Notes: a model not told the origin generated them from the letters alone. A stretch of 64,000 bases of DNA from Amycolatopsis eburnea (GCF_003937945.1 NZ_RSEC01000008.1:186001-250000), one strand, 5' to 3'; counted from the first letter of the stretch, positions 1-8,940 are shown. Program-made: numbers and translations.

Positions 1-2016
1 CCCGACCCGGCGGTGCGGCTGGCCGGTGCGGCCGCGGTACTGGGCGTCGGCGCCGAAGCCGGCGTGCTCGGCGAGCTGGCCGGGCTCACCGACGAAGTCC
101 TCCGCACCGCGCTGCTGGCCGCGTTGTCGGGCGGGGTGCTCGGCGAAGTCGGGGACGGCAAGTACGGCTTCCGGCACCCGCTGGCGCGCAAGGCGGTCTA
201 CGACACGGTGAGCGGCCCCGAACGCGCTTTGCTGCACGCGCAGGCGATCCGCGTGCTCGCCGCGCAGCCGTCCCCGCCGCTCACGCTGCTGGCCCGGCAC
301 TCCCGCGCGGCGGGCCGCGTCGACCAGTGGCGGCACTACGCCGAAGCGGCCGCCGACGAGGCGATCGCCCGCGGCGAGACGTCCCGGGCGATCGACCTGC
401 TGCAGTCGGTGCTCGCCGAACCCGGGCCGGCCCAGGCGGACGCCGGGCGCGTGGCGGGCAAGCTGAGCCAGGTCGCGCTGCGGGGCTTCCGCCCCGACGT
501 GATCGGCACGCTCGAGCGCGTGCTGGAAGAGGTGGCGCTGCCGCCGTCGGTGCGCGGCTCGATCCGGCTGAGCCTCGGCATGCTGCTGGTCCGGACCATC
601 GGCGGGCTCGGCCGCGGCCGCCTCGAAGTCGAGCGCGCGGTCGGCGAGCTGACCGACCGGCCCGACCTCGCCGCGCGCGGCATCACGCTGCTCGCCCAGC
701 CGATCGACGGGCTGACGCCGTTGTCGTGGCACGAATCCTGGCGCGCCCGCGCGGGCGAGGTGTACGAGCGGCTCGACGACCCCGAGCTGCGGCTGGCGCT
801 GACCGCCGACCGCATCGCGGCCGCGTCACACGTCGGCGACGGCTCGGCGTGGGCGGAGTTCGAAGCGCTGTCGGACACGGTCGGCACGGTCGCCGAGCGC
901 GTCCAGCTGGCCCGGCTGTGGTGCAACCTCGCCGACGGCCAGTCGTGGGCCGGGCACCTCGAACGCGCGGACCGGCTGGTCACCGAGGGCGTCCGGCGCG
1001 CGACCGACGCCGGCGCGCTGTACGCGATCGGGCTGATCCAGGGCACCCGCGTCCGGCTGGACTGGGTGCGCGGGCGCTGGACCGGCCTCGCCGAAGCCGC
1101 CGAGCAGCTGCGGGACAGCTACCCGGAACTGGGCCCGATCGTCATGGAGTCGTCGCTGGTGCTCGGCGGGCTCGCGGCCGTGCGCGGGGAGTTCGCCGCG
1201 GCGCAACGGCACCTGACCGCGGCGAGCGTGCACGCGCCGGACCGCGGGCCGATCCCGGTGGTGCTCTCGGCCGCCGGCGTGCTGATCTCGGTCCTGCTGG
1301 CGACCGACGACGTCGACGGCGCCTGCGCGGTGGCCGACACGGCGGTGGCGGCGGCCGGGCGCAAGGGCGTCTGGATCTGGGCCGCGGCACTGGTCCCGGC
1401 GGCGGCGCAGGCGTACGCGCGGGCCGGGCGCTGGCCGGAGGCGGACAGCGTCGTGGAGGCGTTCGCCCGCGGCATCGAGGGCCGCGACGCCCCGGTGGCC
1501 GCGGCCGCGCTGGTGGCCGGGCGCGCGGTGCTATTAGAGGCGCGGGGCAAGCACCTGGCCGCGGCGGCGCTGTTCGACGAAGCCGCGTCCAGCTACACGG
1601 CGCTGCCGATGCCCTACCCGGCGACGGCGATGCGGGAGCGAGCCGCGATGTGCCGGCTGGCGGCGGGCAACCGCGACGCCGTCGAGGAGCTGACCGCGGC
1701 GGCGGAGGCGTACGAGCAGCTGGGTGCGACGCGGGATGCCGGACGCTGCCGTCACCAGCTGCGCGAGCACGGCGCTTGGGCGCCTTCGCAGCGTGGGCGG
1801 CGGGGGTACGGGAGCGAACTGTCCCCGCGAGAGCGCGAAGTCGCGCGGATGCTGGCGGAAGGCCGGACCAACCGCGAGATCGCCGACGGCCTGTTCCTCT
1901 CGCCTCGCACGGTCGAACAGCACGTGGCGAAGGTGCTGCGCAAGCTCGGCGCCCGCTCCCGCACGGACGTGGCCCGCAAGCTCCCCGGCGACTTCGCCAC
2001 CGCCCCCGCCGGCTGA
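1..2016 (+). CDS. LuxR-family regulator, large (LAL-like), N-terminus cut by window edge
   Basis: The open frame runs in from the window edge, so the true start is missing; 671 residues are visible. The last ~60 residues form a LuxR-type helix-turn-helix, with the LSPREREV and NREIA...LSPRTVEQHV signatures. The long upstream part is an alanine/leucine-rich helical repeat region like the TPR-type linker of large ATP-binding LuxR regulators. The Walker motifs of that family would lie in the missing N-terminal part. The role is a cytoplasmic transcription activator with unknown signal and target. It is followed by 150 bp holding palindromic repeats before the next co-directional gene. Confidence 0.85.
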   Translation, partial: PDPAVRLAGAAAVLGVGAEAGVLGELAGLTDEVLRTALLAALSGGVLGEVGDGKYGFRHPLARKAVYDTVSGPERALLHAQAIRVLAAQPSPPLTLLARHSRAAGRVDQWRHYAEAAADEAIARGETSRAIDLLQSVLAEPGPAQADAGRVAGKLSQVALRGFRPDVIGTLERVLEEVALPPSVRGSIRLSLGMLLVRTIGGLGRGRLEVERAVGELTDRPDLAARGITLLAQPIDGLTPLSWHESWRARAGEVYERLDDPELRLALTADRIAAASHVGDGSAWAEFEALSDTVGTVAERVQLARLWCNLADGQSWAGHLERADRLVTEGVRRATDAGALYAIGLIQGTRVRLDWVRGRWTGLAEAAEQLRDSYPELGPIVMESSLVLGGLAAVRGEFAAAQRHLTAASVHAPDRGPIPVVLSAAGVLISVLLATDDVDGACAVADTAVAAAGRKGVWIWAAALVPAAAQAYARAGRWPEADSVVEAFARGIEGRDAPVAAAALVAGRAVLLEARGKHLAAAALFDEAASSYTALPMPYPATAMRERAAMCRLAAGNRDAVEELTAAAEAYEQLGATRDAGRCRHQLREHGAWAPSQRGRRGYGSELSPREREVARMLAEGRTNREIADGLFLSPRTVEQHVAKVLRKLGARSRTDVARKLPGDFATAPAG

Positions 2017-2026
2017 CCCGACACCG

Positions 2027-2148
2027 CACTTTCGTAGGGAACGTGACGTCCCGGGGGCGTAGCTTTCACGTGAAAGCGACGACCTGGGAGCGGCACTTTC
2101 ACGTGAAAGTGCCGACCTGGGGCCCGCACTTTCACGTGAAAGTGCGGG
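2027..2148. repeat. Array of CTTTCACGTGAAAG palindromes at 33-bp spacing
   Basis: Three copies of the perfect palindrome CTTTCACGTGAAAG are centred near 2069/2070, 2102/2103 and 2135/2136, exactly 33 bp apart. The third extends to a 26-bp perfect palindrome (2123-2148). A degenerate half-copy (CACTTTCG) starts at 2027. The last copy covers the expected -35 area of the promoter at 2157, so the array may be an operator set. Alternatives are a terminator for the LuxR gene or a dispersed intergenic repeat. Confidence 0.85.
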
Positions 2149-2156
2149 GGTTGGCC

Positions 2157-2162
2157 TAGCGT
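2157..2162 (+). promoter_or_regulatory. -10 element TAGCGT, leaderless-type
   Basis: TAGCGT lies 6 nt before the GTG at 2169, and no ribosome binding site fits between them. The palindrome array sits immediately upstream. Confidence 0.5.
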
Positions 2163-2168
2163 GGGCCG

Positions 2169-2840
2169 GTGACTGAAGAGGCACTTCCCGCGTGGCGCCG
2201 GCGGACCTCCGGTGAGACGCGCTGGCCCGCGATGGGCGTCGTCGTGGCCACGCTCGTGCTGCAGGTCGTCCTGCCCGACGACATGGCGCTGCACCCGTGG
2301 TGGCTGCTGCCCACCGTGTCCGGGCTGCTCGTCGTGGCGCTGCTGCTGGTCAACCCGGGGCGGATGTCGCAGTTCAGCGCGGTCGAGCGGGTGATCGCGC
2401 TGCTGCTGGTCGCCGCCGTGACCGCGGTGAACGCCGGGTCCGCGGTGACGCTGGTCTACCGCATCGCGGCCGGCACGATCGGCGACCACGCGGGGGCCGT
2501 GCTGGTCACCGGCGGCATCGTCTACTGGACGAACATCGTCGCCTTCTCCCTCTGGTACTGGGAGTTCGACCGCGGCGGCCCGGGCCGGCGGGCGGCGGGG
2601 CGGGCCGAGTTCCCCGACCTGCAGTTCCCGCAGATGGCCGACCCGGGCCTGGCGCACCAGGACTGGGAACCGTCCTACTTGGACTACTTGTACTTCTCGT
2701 TCACCAACGCGGCCGCCTTCAGCCCGACGGACGTCATGCCGCTGCGGATCTGGGCGAAGCTGACGATGATGCTGCAAGCCGTCATTTCGCTGATCCTCGC
2801 GGTGATGGTGGTCGCCTGGGCGATCAACAACCTGAAGTAG
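2169..2840 (+). CDS. Small multi-spanning membrane protein, function unknown
   Basis: A 223-residue protein with about five predicted membrane segments, near residues 20-36, 44-61, 76-100, 108-128 and 195-220. The C-terminal part (YLYFSFTN, then a polar turn with FSPTDVMPL, then a long hydrophobic helix) resembles the pore-helix and last helix of two-TM channel proteins. The TVGYG potassium filter is absent, so channel activity is not supported. The start is GTG, chosen for the leaderless-type promoter 6 nt upstream. The gene converges on the glutamic peptidase, with stop codons 1 nt apart. Confidence 0.75.
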   Translation: MTEEALPAWRRRTSGETRWPAMGVVVATLVLQVVLPDDMALHPWWLLPTVSGLLVVALLLVNPGRMSQFSAVERVIALLLVAAVTAVNAGSAVTLVYRIAAGTIGDHAGAVLVTGGIVYWTNIVAFSLWYWEFDRGGPGRRAAGRAEFPDLQFPQMADPGLAHQDWEPSYLDYLYFSFTNAAAFSPTDVMPLRIWAKLTMMLQAVISLILAVMVVAWAINNLK

Positions 2841-2841
2841 G

Positions 2842-3567
2842 TCAGTGCCGCGAGATGGTGAAGCTCTGGCCGTCCGAGCCGATCGCGCCCGGGATCCAGG
2901 TGTACGTGCCGCGGTCGTCGGCGTTCAGCGCGGACGGGCTGGTCGAGGCCAGGTTCGTGCCGTTGAACTTGACGCCGGTGAACTTGACCCCGCCCGAAAT
3001 GCTCGGGTAGGAGTCCGTCGGCGACTCGATGATCGCCTCCGCCGACGCGTGCTTCGACGTCAGCGACTTCGTGGTGGACTTGGACCAGCCCTTGGTCGTG
3101 TCGGCCAGGTCCAGCCGGTAGGTGTTCGTGGCCGTGCGGGTCACGGTGGCGGTGATGTGGTCGCCCGCGCTCACCGACACGTTGTAGTACACCGGCGCGG
3201 CCGGGTACATCTCGTACCAGGCCGAATACACCGGGCGCCCGCTGGAGCAGTCCGTCTCGACGCCGGTTTGTTCCACTGTGGACGATCCGTCGCCGTCGAT
3301 GCCGACCCACGGCGCGAAAAGGTCGTTGGTGGAGTTGCAGGTCACCGACGGTTCGGTCCAGCTCGCCGTCGCCGTGGTGAAGCTGCCGAAGCTGACATAG
3401 CCACCCCAGTTGCCGCCGGAGAACTGGTGGCCGTGACGGTGTTCATCAAAAGAGTGTGCGCCGTACTCGACAGCCGCGTGCGCGGTGCCGGAAACGGCCA
3501 AGCCGGCGGCGGCCGCGGCGACCGCCGTGAGGACGCGGACAGCGCGCGACGCGAGGAATTCGGACAT
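2842..3567 (-). CDS. Secreted glutamic endopeptidase, peptidase family G1
   Basis: A 241-residue protein with a Sec signal peptide (cleavage near AHA31). The mature part follows the eqolisin pattern: NWGGYV (53-58), a SWT-P-VTC strand, WVGIDGDGSSTVEQTG (catalytic Gln100) and SAEAIIESP (catalytic Glu, most likely Glu181). G1 enzymes are acid-active endopeptidases that use a Gln/Glu dyad. The length is close to the usual mature domain with no extra propeptide. The gene is monocistronic, and its promoter must lie in the 3568-3675 gap. Assignment rests on motifs around both catalytic residues and the GIDGDG loop. Confidence 0.85.
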   Translation of the reverse strand: MSEFLASRAVRVLTAVAAAAAGLAVSGTAHAAVEYGAHSFDEHRHGHQFSGGNWGGYVSFGSFTTATASWTEPSVTCNSTNDLFAPWVGIDGDGSSTVEQTGVETDCSSGRPVYSAWYEMYPAAPVYYNVSVSAGDHITATVTRTATNTYRLDLADTTKGWSKSTTKSLTSKHASAEAIIESPTDSYPSISGGVKFTGVKFNGTNLASTSPSALNADDRGTYTWIPGAIGSDGQSFTISRH

Positions 3568-3675
3568 GCGGGGACTCCGTTCACCGAGGGGGACCGGGAA
3601 AACCGTTCCCCAAGTGTTGGAGTCGCGCGAAAAAGAAGGTAGCTACTTTCGAATGGTCTTCACATTGCCCGAAAA

Positions 3676-3718
3676 GACCCGTAAAGGCCTCCGCGGGGGA
3701 AAGAGGCCTTTACGGGTC
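3676..3718 (-). terminator. Strong hairpin terminator after the ABC importer operon
   Basis: A perfect 16-bp inverted repeat (arms 3676-3691 and 3703-3718, 11-nt loop) lies 40 bp beyond the stop of the leftward binding-protein gene. It separates that operon from the peptidase gene. Confidence 0.8.
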
Positions 3719-3758
3719 GATATCGCTCACCTACCGCCCGGTGCGGTGAGCGGGGCTG

Positions 3759-4805
3759 TCAGCCCTTCGCGGCTGCGTCGACGAATTCGGTCGTGTACGT
3801 CTTCGACAGGTCGATCGAATCCTTCTTCGGCTGCACGTTCTTCGAGAAGCTGGAAAGGACTTCGAGGACGTTCTTCGCACCGTCGGCGTCCATCTTGCCG
3901 TCGCCGTTGAACATCCCGATGCTGTCCTTGATGGACTTGACGTACAGCGCCTTGTCACCGCCGCTGTAGGACGGCGGCATCTTCGCCGCGATCTCCTCCG
4001 GGGTGTGCTGGCCGATCCACTTCAGCGTGGCCACGAACGCGTTGGCCAGCTTCTGCACGGCGTCCTTGTTGCGGTCCACGAAGTCGCAGCTCATGTACAG
4101 CGACGACGCCGGGTACAGCCCGCCCAGCGCGGCCTTCGTGCCCTCGGGCGTGCGCAGGTCGTAGAGCACCTTCGCCTTGCCCGTGTTGGTCAGCTGCGCG
4201 ATCGTCGGGTCGGTCGTCATGCCGCCGTCGATGCCGCCGTTGTCCAGGCTCGCGATGAACGTCTGCCCGGCGCCGACCTTCACCGGCGTGTACTGGTCGG
4301 CCCCGACGCCCGCCTTGGCCGCCAGCGCCTTCGTCAGGAAGTCGGTCGACGACCCGAGCGACGTCACGCCCAGCTTCTTGCCCTTGAAGTCGGCCGAGCT
4401 CTTGATCTGCTCGACGTGCTTGGTGCCGATCACCTCGGCCTCACCCGGGATGTTGGCCAGCTGGACCACGCTCTTGATGCACTGGTCCTTGGCCTGCAGG
4501 TCGATCGTGTGGTCGTAGAACCCGACCACGCCCTGCACCTGCCCGGCGACGAGCGCGGTCTCGGCGTTGGCGCCCGACTGCTCGCTCTGCAGCTCGACGT
4601 CGATGCCCTGCGCGGCGAAGTTGCCGAGCTGCTGGGTCAGCATGGCGGGCAGGTAGATGACCTTCTCCAGGCCACCGACCATGATCGTGACCTTCGGCTT
4701 GCCCCCCTCGCCCGTCGCGGCGACGCGGGAGTCCTGGCAGGCGGTGGTCAGGCCGGCCACCGCGGTCAGCGCGGTGACCGCGACGGCGATCCGGCGAATC
4801 CTCAT
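3759..4805 (-). CDS. ABC importer substrate-binding lipoprotein (SsuA/TauA/NMT1 type)
   Basis: A 348-residue lipoprotein whose signal ends in the lipobox LTTAC (Cys23), so it should be tethered outside the membrane. The mature part follows the NMT1/SsuA fold: VTIMVGGLEK-IYLPAMLTQQLGNF at the start and a GVTSLGSSTDF phosphate/sulfonate-type loop mid-protein. Family members bind nitrate, sulfonates, taurine or thiamine precursors, and the ligand cannot be chosen from sequence. It is the third gene of a leftward ATPase-permease-binding protein operon, 21 nt after the permease. The divergent two-component system may control it. Confidence 0.88.
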   Translation of the reverse strand: MRIRRIAVAVTALTAVAGLTTACQDSRVAATGEGGKPKVTIMVGGLEKVIYLPAMLTQQLGNFAAQGIDVELQSEQSGANAETALVAGQVQGVVGFYDHTIDLQAKDQCIKSVVQLANIPGEAEVIGTKHVEQIKSSADFKGKKLGVTSLGSSTDFLTKALAAKAGVGADQYTPVKVGAGQTFIASLDNGGIDGGMTTDPTIAQLTNTGKAKVLYDLRTPEGTKAALGGLYPASSLYMSCDFVDRNKDAVQKLANAFVATLKWIGQHTPEEIAAKMPPSYSGGDKALYVKSIKDSIGMFNGDGKMDADGAKNVLEVLSSFSKNVQPKKDSIDLSKTYTTEFVDAAAKG

Positions 4806-4826
4806 CGATTCGGTCCTTTCAACGAC

Positions 4827-5711
4827 TCAGATGACGGTCTGGCTGGAGGTGGACATCGAGGGCCGCCACCGCAGCAGCCGGTTCTCGAGGTTTCCGATGC
4901 CCCACTCGGCGACCAGTGCGACGACGGTGATGATGATCATGGCGGCGTAGATGCCCGCCGAGTCGAACGTGCCCTGCGCGTTCGAGATGAGGAAGCCGAT
5001 GCCCGCCTTGGACCCGGCGTACTCGCCGACGACCGCGCCGATCAGCGCGAAGCCGAACGCGGTGTGCAGCGACGAGAGGATCCAGGACGTCGCGCTCGGC
5101 AGCACGATCGCCTTGATCACCTGCATCCGGCCGGCGCCGAGGATGCGCGCGTTGTCGATCAGGTTGCGGTCCACCTCGCGGGCGCCGGTGAAGGCGTTGA
5201 AGAACACCACGAAGAACACGAGCACGACGACGGTGGCGACCTTCGACGCCAGCCCGAGGCCGAACCAGATGACGAACAGCGAGGCGAGCACGATGCGCGG
5301 GACCGCGTTGGCGGCCTTGATGAACGGCGCGAGCACGTCGGCCAGGTACTGGCTGCGGCCCAGGATCACGCCGAAGATCACACCGGCGACCGCGCCGATG
5401 GCGAAGCCGACCAGCGCCTCTTCGACGGTGACCCAGAGCTGGTACCAGAGCGAGCCGAAGTCGGTGCCGCTGGTGACCCACTCGGTCAGCCGCTCCCAGA
5501 TGCGGGACGGCTTGGAGTAGAAGAACGGGTCGATCCAGTAGGTCGCGGTCACTTCCCAGCTGCCGAGCCAGACGACCACCAGTGCCAGCCGCAGCAGCCA
5601 GGTGTTGCGCTTGCGGCGGGACGTGGCGCGCCTGGCCTTCGTCAGGATGTCCTGCTCGGTTTCCAGCACCGGCAGGGAAGCGGCCGGAGCGGCGGGGGTC
5701 TCAAGCGACAT
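4827..5711 (-). CDS. ABC importer permease (SsuC/TauC type)
   Basis: A 294-residue inner-membrane permease with about six helices. It has the binding-protein-dependent transport signature near residues 190-215 (EVDRNLIDNARILGAG...), the EAA loop that docks the ATPase. The N-terminal ~30 residues are a cytoplasmic extension. It overlaps the ATPase gene by 11 nt, which indicates translational coupling, and is followed by the binding lipoprotein. Sequence type matches permeases for sulfonates, taurine or nitrate. Confidence 0.9.
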   Translation of the reverse strand: MSLETPAAPAASLPVLETEQDILTKARRATSRRKRNTWLLRLALVVVWLGSWEVTATYWIDPFFYSKPSRIWERLTEWVTSGTDFGSLWYQLWVTVEEALVGFAIGAVAGVIFGVILGRSQYLADVLAPFIKAANAVPRIVLASLFVIWFGLGLASKVATVVVLVFFVVFFNAFTGAREVDRNLIDNARILGAGRMQVIKAIVLPSATSWILSSLHTAFGFALIGAVVGEYAGSKAGIGFLISNAQGTFDSAGIYAAMIIITVVALVAEWGIGNLENRLLRWRPSMSTSSQTVI

Positions 5712-6507
5712 TGCTCGCTCCCTTCTCGCGGGCCTTGTCGACCTCGCTGCGCAGTGATTCCCAGATGTCGGCGTAGAGCTTGCGGAACTCCTCGGTCAGC
5801 CGGAGGTCCTCGACCTTCCGCGGCCGCTCGAGAGGAATCTCGAAGACGTCCTTCACGGTGGCCGGCGACGTCGTCAGCACGACGACCTTGTCCGCCAGCG
5901 CGATCGCCTCGTCGAGGTCGTGCGTCACGAAGATGACCGCCGCGCCCGAACCGGACCACAGCCGCAGCAGCTCGTCCTGCATCAGCGCCCGCGTCTGGAC
6001 GTCCAGCGCCGAGAACGGCTCGTCCATCAGCATGATCTTCGGCTTGGTCACGAGGGTCTGGGCCAGCGCGACGCGCTTGCGCATACCGCCGGAAAGCTGG
6101 TGCGGGTAGTACTTCTCGAAGCCGGCGAGCCCGACGCGGGCGATCCAGTCGACGGCCTGCGCGCGGGCCTCGGCCTTGGGCACGCCGCGGAAGCGCGGGC
6201 CGGACGCGACGTTGTCGAGCACCGAGCGCCACGGCATCACGGCGTCGGTCTGGAACATGTAGCCGACACCGTCCGGAATGGACTTCACGTCCTCGCCGTT
6301 CACCCGCACCCGGCCGGCGGACGGCGGCTGCAGGCCGGACACCAGCGAGAGCGTCGTCGACTTGCCGCACCCCGTGGGGCCGACGACGGCGACGAACTCG
6401 CCGGGCTGCACGGTCATGGTCAGATCGCGGACGGCCGTGTGCACGGAACCGGACCCGCTCGGGAACCGTTTGGTGGCTCCGGTGAGTTCGATCAGTGGGG
6501 GAACCAT
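5701..6507 (-). CDS. ABC importer ATPase (SsuB/TauB type)
   Basis: A 268-residue ATP-binding subunit with Walker A GPTGCGKST near residues 43-51, a Q-loop (YMFQTDAVMPW), the signature LSGGMRKRVA, Walker B IMLMDEPFSALD and the H-loop THD. This combination is typical of nitrate/sulfonate/taurine importer ATPases. It is the first gene of the leftward operon and starts with ATG preceded by a GGAG-containing leader (AGTCACCTCCCC read on the minus strand). The divergent histidine kinase starts 165 bp away, which suggests a shared regulatory region. Confidence 0.92.
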   Translation of the reverse strand: MVPPLIELTGATKRFPSGSGSVHTAVRDLTMTVQPGEFVAVVGPTGCGKSTTLSLVSGLQPPSAGRVRVNGEDVKSIPDGVGYMFQTDAVMPWRSVLDNVASGPRFRGVPKAEARAQAVDWIARVGLAGFEKYYPHQLSGGMRKRVALAQTLVTKPKIMLMDEPFSALDVQTRALMQDELLRLWSGSGAAVIFVTHDLDEAIALADKVVVLTTSPATVKDVFEIPLERPRKVEDLRLTEEFRKLYADIWESLRSEVDKAREKGASNVA

Positions 6508-6607
6508 GGGGAGGTGACTCCTTCGTCACGTGGTGGGGCTCACGTTGGGAAGGGACGTTAAGCAGCCGTTGCGTCGAGGTGAAGCTTGTCGACGTTCTCC
6601 GCGGCAA

Positions 6608-6642
6608 GTGCGCGTTATGCATGTTTTGCTCATTTAGCGCAC
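6608..6642. promoter_or_regulatory. Candidate operator between ABC importer and two-component genes
   Basis: An imperfect inverted repeat has arms GTGCGCGTTATG (6608-6619) and CATTTAGCGCAC (6631-6642), matching at 9 of 12 positions. The centre is AT-rich, in otherwise very GC-rich DNA. It lies over the -35 area of the kinase promoter, a natural site for the response regulator. Confidence 0.4.
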
Positions 6643-6658
6643 CGCGCTGACCAGGGGG

Positions 6659-6664
6659 TATGGT
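6659..6664 (+). promoter_or_regulatory. -10 element TATGGT before the histidine kinase
   Basis: TATGGT lies 8 nt upstream of the ATG at 6673 with no Shine-Dalgarno sequence between. This supports that ATG over the longer in-frame start at 6586. Confidence 0.45.
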
Positions 6665-6672
6665 TCCGAGCC

Positions 6673-8283
6673 ATGCCAAAGTGGGCGCTCTTCCCGCGCA
6701 TGCGGTTCAGCAGGCAGGTGCTGCTGCTGCAGATCGGCGTGGTCCTCCTCGTCGTCGGGATCGGCGTCGCGCTGGTCAGCGTGCTGCTCAGCCAGACCCT
6801 CACCGACCAGTACGGCCGCCGGGCGCTGGCCATCGCGAAGTCCGTCGCCGCGGACCCGGTCGTCGTCGCGAACGCGGCCGCCAAGATCCCCGGCGGAGCC
6901 CTCGAGGAACGCGTCCTCGCCGTCACGGAGGCCAACGACGCGCTGTTCGTCGTGATCACCGACGACAAGGGCATCCGGCTCGCGCACCCGACGCCGAGCG
7001 AAATCGGGAAGCCGGTCAGCACGCCCCCGGATGTGGCACTCGCCGGCGGGGACGAGGTCAGCGCGGTGCAGAGCGGCACGCTCGGCCTGTCCGTCCGCAG
7101 CAAGACGCCGATCTGGGCGCCGGGCCACCAGCGGGTCGTCGGCGAGGTCAGCGTCGGCTTCGACGTGGCCGACCCGACCGGCGCGTTCAACCAGCTCCTG
7201 ATCATCACGCTGCTGTTCGCGGGTGGCGCGTTGCTGCTCGGCGCGGGCGCGTCGGCGCTGCTGAACCGGCGGCTGCGACGCGTCACGCACGGTCTCGAAC
7301 CGCACGAGCTGACCGAGCTGCTCTACGAACGCGAAGCCGTGCTGCACGGGATCGGCGAGGGCGTCCTCGCGGTCGACGAGGCCAACCGCGTCTCGGTGCG
7401 CAACGACGAGGCCGAACGCCTGCTCGGCACCGAACTCCCGCTCGGCGCGGCGCTGGCGGAACTCGAACTCAGCCCGCGCCTGCACAAGGCCGTCGCCGAG
7501 GGACGGCCGGTCGACAACCTCCTCGCCGTGGCGGGAAACCGCGTGCTGGTGATCAACTCCCGCGCCGTCCGGCTGGACGACCGGCCGATCGGCACGGTGC
7601 TGACCTTCCGCGACCGCACCGACCTCGACGCGCTGACCCGCGAGCTCGACGGCATCCGCGCGCTGTCCGACGGCCTGCGCGCGCAGCGGCACGAGTTCGC
7701 GAACCGGCTGCACACGCTGTACGGGCTGCTCCAGCTCGGCCACCACACCGAAGCCGCCGAGTACCTGCAGACGCTGACGGATTCGCCGTCGGCGCGGCCG
7801 AGCGAGCTGGGCGACGCCGTCGCCGACCCGTACCTGCAGGCGCTGCTCGTCGCGAAAACCGAGCAGGCGCAGGAAAAGGGCCTCACGCTCAAGCTCGCCG
7901 ACGACACCTGGGTGCCCACGACGGTGACCGACCCGATCGCCGCGAACACCGTGATCGGCAACCTCGTCGACAACGCCCTGCACGCCGCCCGGATGGGCCC
8001 GCGGCGGCCCGCGACGGTCGAAATCAGCCTGCTGGCCGAGGGCGGCACCCTGCACGTGTCCGTTGTGGACAGTGGCCCCGGTGTGCCGGAAGACCTGCGG
8101 CGCACGTTGTTCGACGAAGGCGTCTCGACGAAGCTGTCGCCCGGCCACGGTCTCGGCCTGGCGCTGGCCCGCCAGGCCGCGCGCGCCCACGGCGGCGACG
8201 TCTGGCTGGCCGACGCCGGCGCCGGCGAGACGGGTGCCCTGTTCGTCGCCAAGCTGCCCGGAACGCTGACGGAGGACCGATGA
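6673..8283 (+). CDS. Sensor histidine kinase, CitA/DcuS family
   Basis: A 536-residue membrane kinase. It has a first TM helix (about 16-38), an extracytoplasmic sensor of ~130 residues, a second TM (about 175-197), a PAS domain, then the SPOB/DcuS-type phosphoacceptor RAQRHEFANRLH and a HATPase domain (NLVDNALHAA, DSGPGVP, GHGLGLAL). Members of this family sense small carboxylates outside the cell and phosphorylate a CitB/DcuR-type regulator. The stop overlaps the regulator start by four bases (ATGA). Divergence from the ABC importer makes that operon a likely target, which is an inference. Confidence 0.92.
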   Translation: MPKWALFPRMRFSRQVLLLQIGVVLLVVGIGVALVSVLLSQTLTDQYGRRALAIAKSVAADPVVVANAAAKIPGGALEERVLAVTEANDALFVVITDDKGIRLAHPTPSEIGKPVSTPPDVALAGGDEVSAVQSGTLGLSVRSKTPIWAPGHQRVVGEVSVGFDVADPTGAFNQLLIITLLFAGGALLLGAGASALLNRRLRRVTHGLEPHELTELLYEREAVLHGIGEGVLAVDEANRVSVRNDEAERLLGTELPLGAALAELELSPRLHKAVAEGRPVDNLLAVAGNRVLVINSRAVRLDDRPIGTVLTFRDRTDLDALTRELDGIRALSDGLRAQRHEFANRLHTLYGLLQLGHHTEAAEYLQTLTDSPSARPSELGDAVADPYLQALLVAKTEQAQEKGLTLKLADDTWVPTTVTDPIAANTVIGNLVDNALHAARMGPRRPATVEISLLAEGGTLHVSVVDSGPGVPEDLRRTLFDEGVSTKLSPGHGLGLALARQAARAHGGDVWLADAGAGETGALFVAKLPGTLTEDR

Positions 8284-8939
8284 TCCGCACGCTCATCGTC
8301 GACGACGACTTCCGGGTCGCCGGCGTGCACGCCGGGTTCGTCGAGGAGGTCGACGGCTTCGTCGTGGTCGGCACGGCGCACACCGCGGCCGAGGCGCGCG
8401 CCCGCGTCCGCGAGCTCTCGCCGGACCTGGTCCTGCTCGACGTCTACCTGCCCGACGAGTCCGGTCTGGTGGTGCTCCCCGAGCTGCAGACGGACACGAT
8501 CGTGCTGTCCGCCGCGACCGACAGCGCGTCGGTGGCCGCGGCGATCCGGGCGGGCGCGCTGAACTACCTGATCAAGCCGTTCACCACCCGGCAGCTCGCG
8601 GAACGGCTGACGTCGTACGCGCGCTTCCGCGGCCTGCTCGCCGAGGACCGGGCGCTCGCGCAGGACGACGTCGACCGCGCGTACCGGGTGCTGCACGACC
8701 AGGACCGGACGTCCGCGCCGAAGGGCCAGTCGACGGCGACGTCCCGGCTGGTTTCCGAGCAGCTGCGGCGCGCGGGCCGTCCGCTGTCCGCGGCCGAAGT
8801 CGCCGGTGAGCTGGGCATGGCGCGGGCGACGGCGCAGCGGTACCTGACCGCGCTCGCCGAGTCGGGAACGGTCCAGATGCGGCTGCGCTACGGCGCCACC
8901 GGACGCCCCGAGCACGAGTACCGCTGGAGCGGCGCCTGA
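8280..8939 (+). CDS. Response regulator, CitB/DcuR family
   Basis: A 219-residue cytoplasmic regulator. The receiver domain spans residues 1-120, with the acidic DDD cluster near the start, the phosphoacceptor in LVLLDVYLPDESG, and a conserved Lys in LIKPF. A linker leads to a C-terminal helix-turn-helix (AAEVAGELGMARATAQRYL), as in CitB/DpiA-type proteins. The ATG overlaps the kinase stop, so the pair is translationally coupled. It is convergent with the next gene, and the stops are 1 nt apart. Confidence 0.92.
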   Translation: MIRTLIVDDDFRVAGVHAGFVEEVDGFVVVGTAHTAAEARARVRELSPDLVLLDVYLPDESGLVVLPELQTDTIVLSAATDSASVAAAIRAGALNYLIKPFTTRQLAERLTSYARFRGLLAEDRALAQDDVDRAYRVLHDQDRTSAPKGQSTATSRLVSEQLRRAGRPLSAAEVAGELGMARATAQRYLTALAESGTVQMRLRYGATGRPEHEYRWSGA

Positions 8940-8940
8940 G

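Noticed and set aside
2063..2148. CRISPR array
   Set aside because: Repeats are 14-26 bp palindromes with only ~15-bp spacers, three copies, no cas genes.
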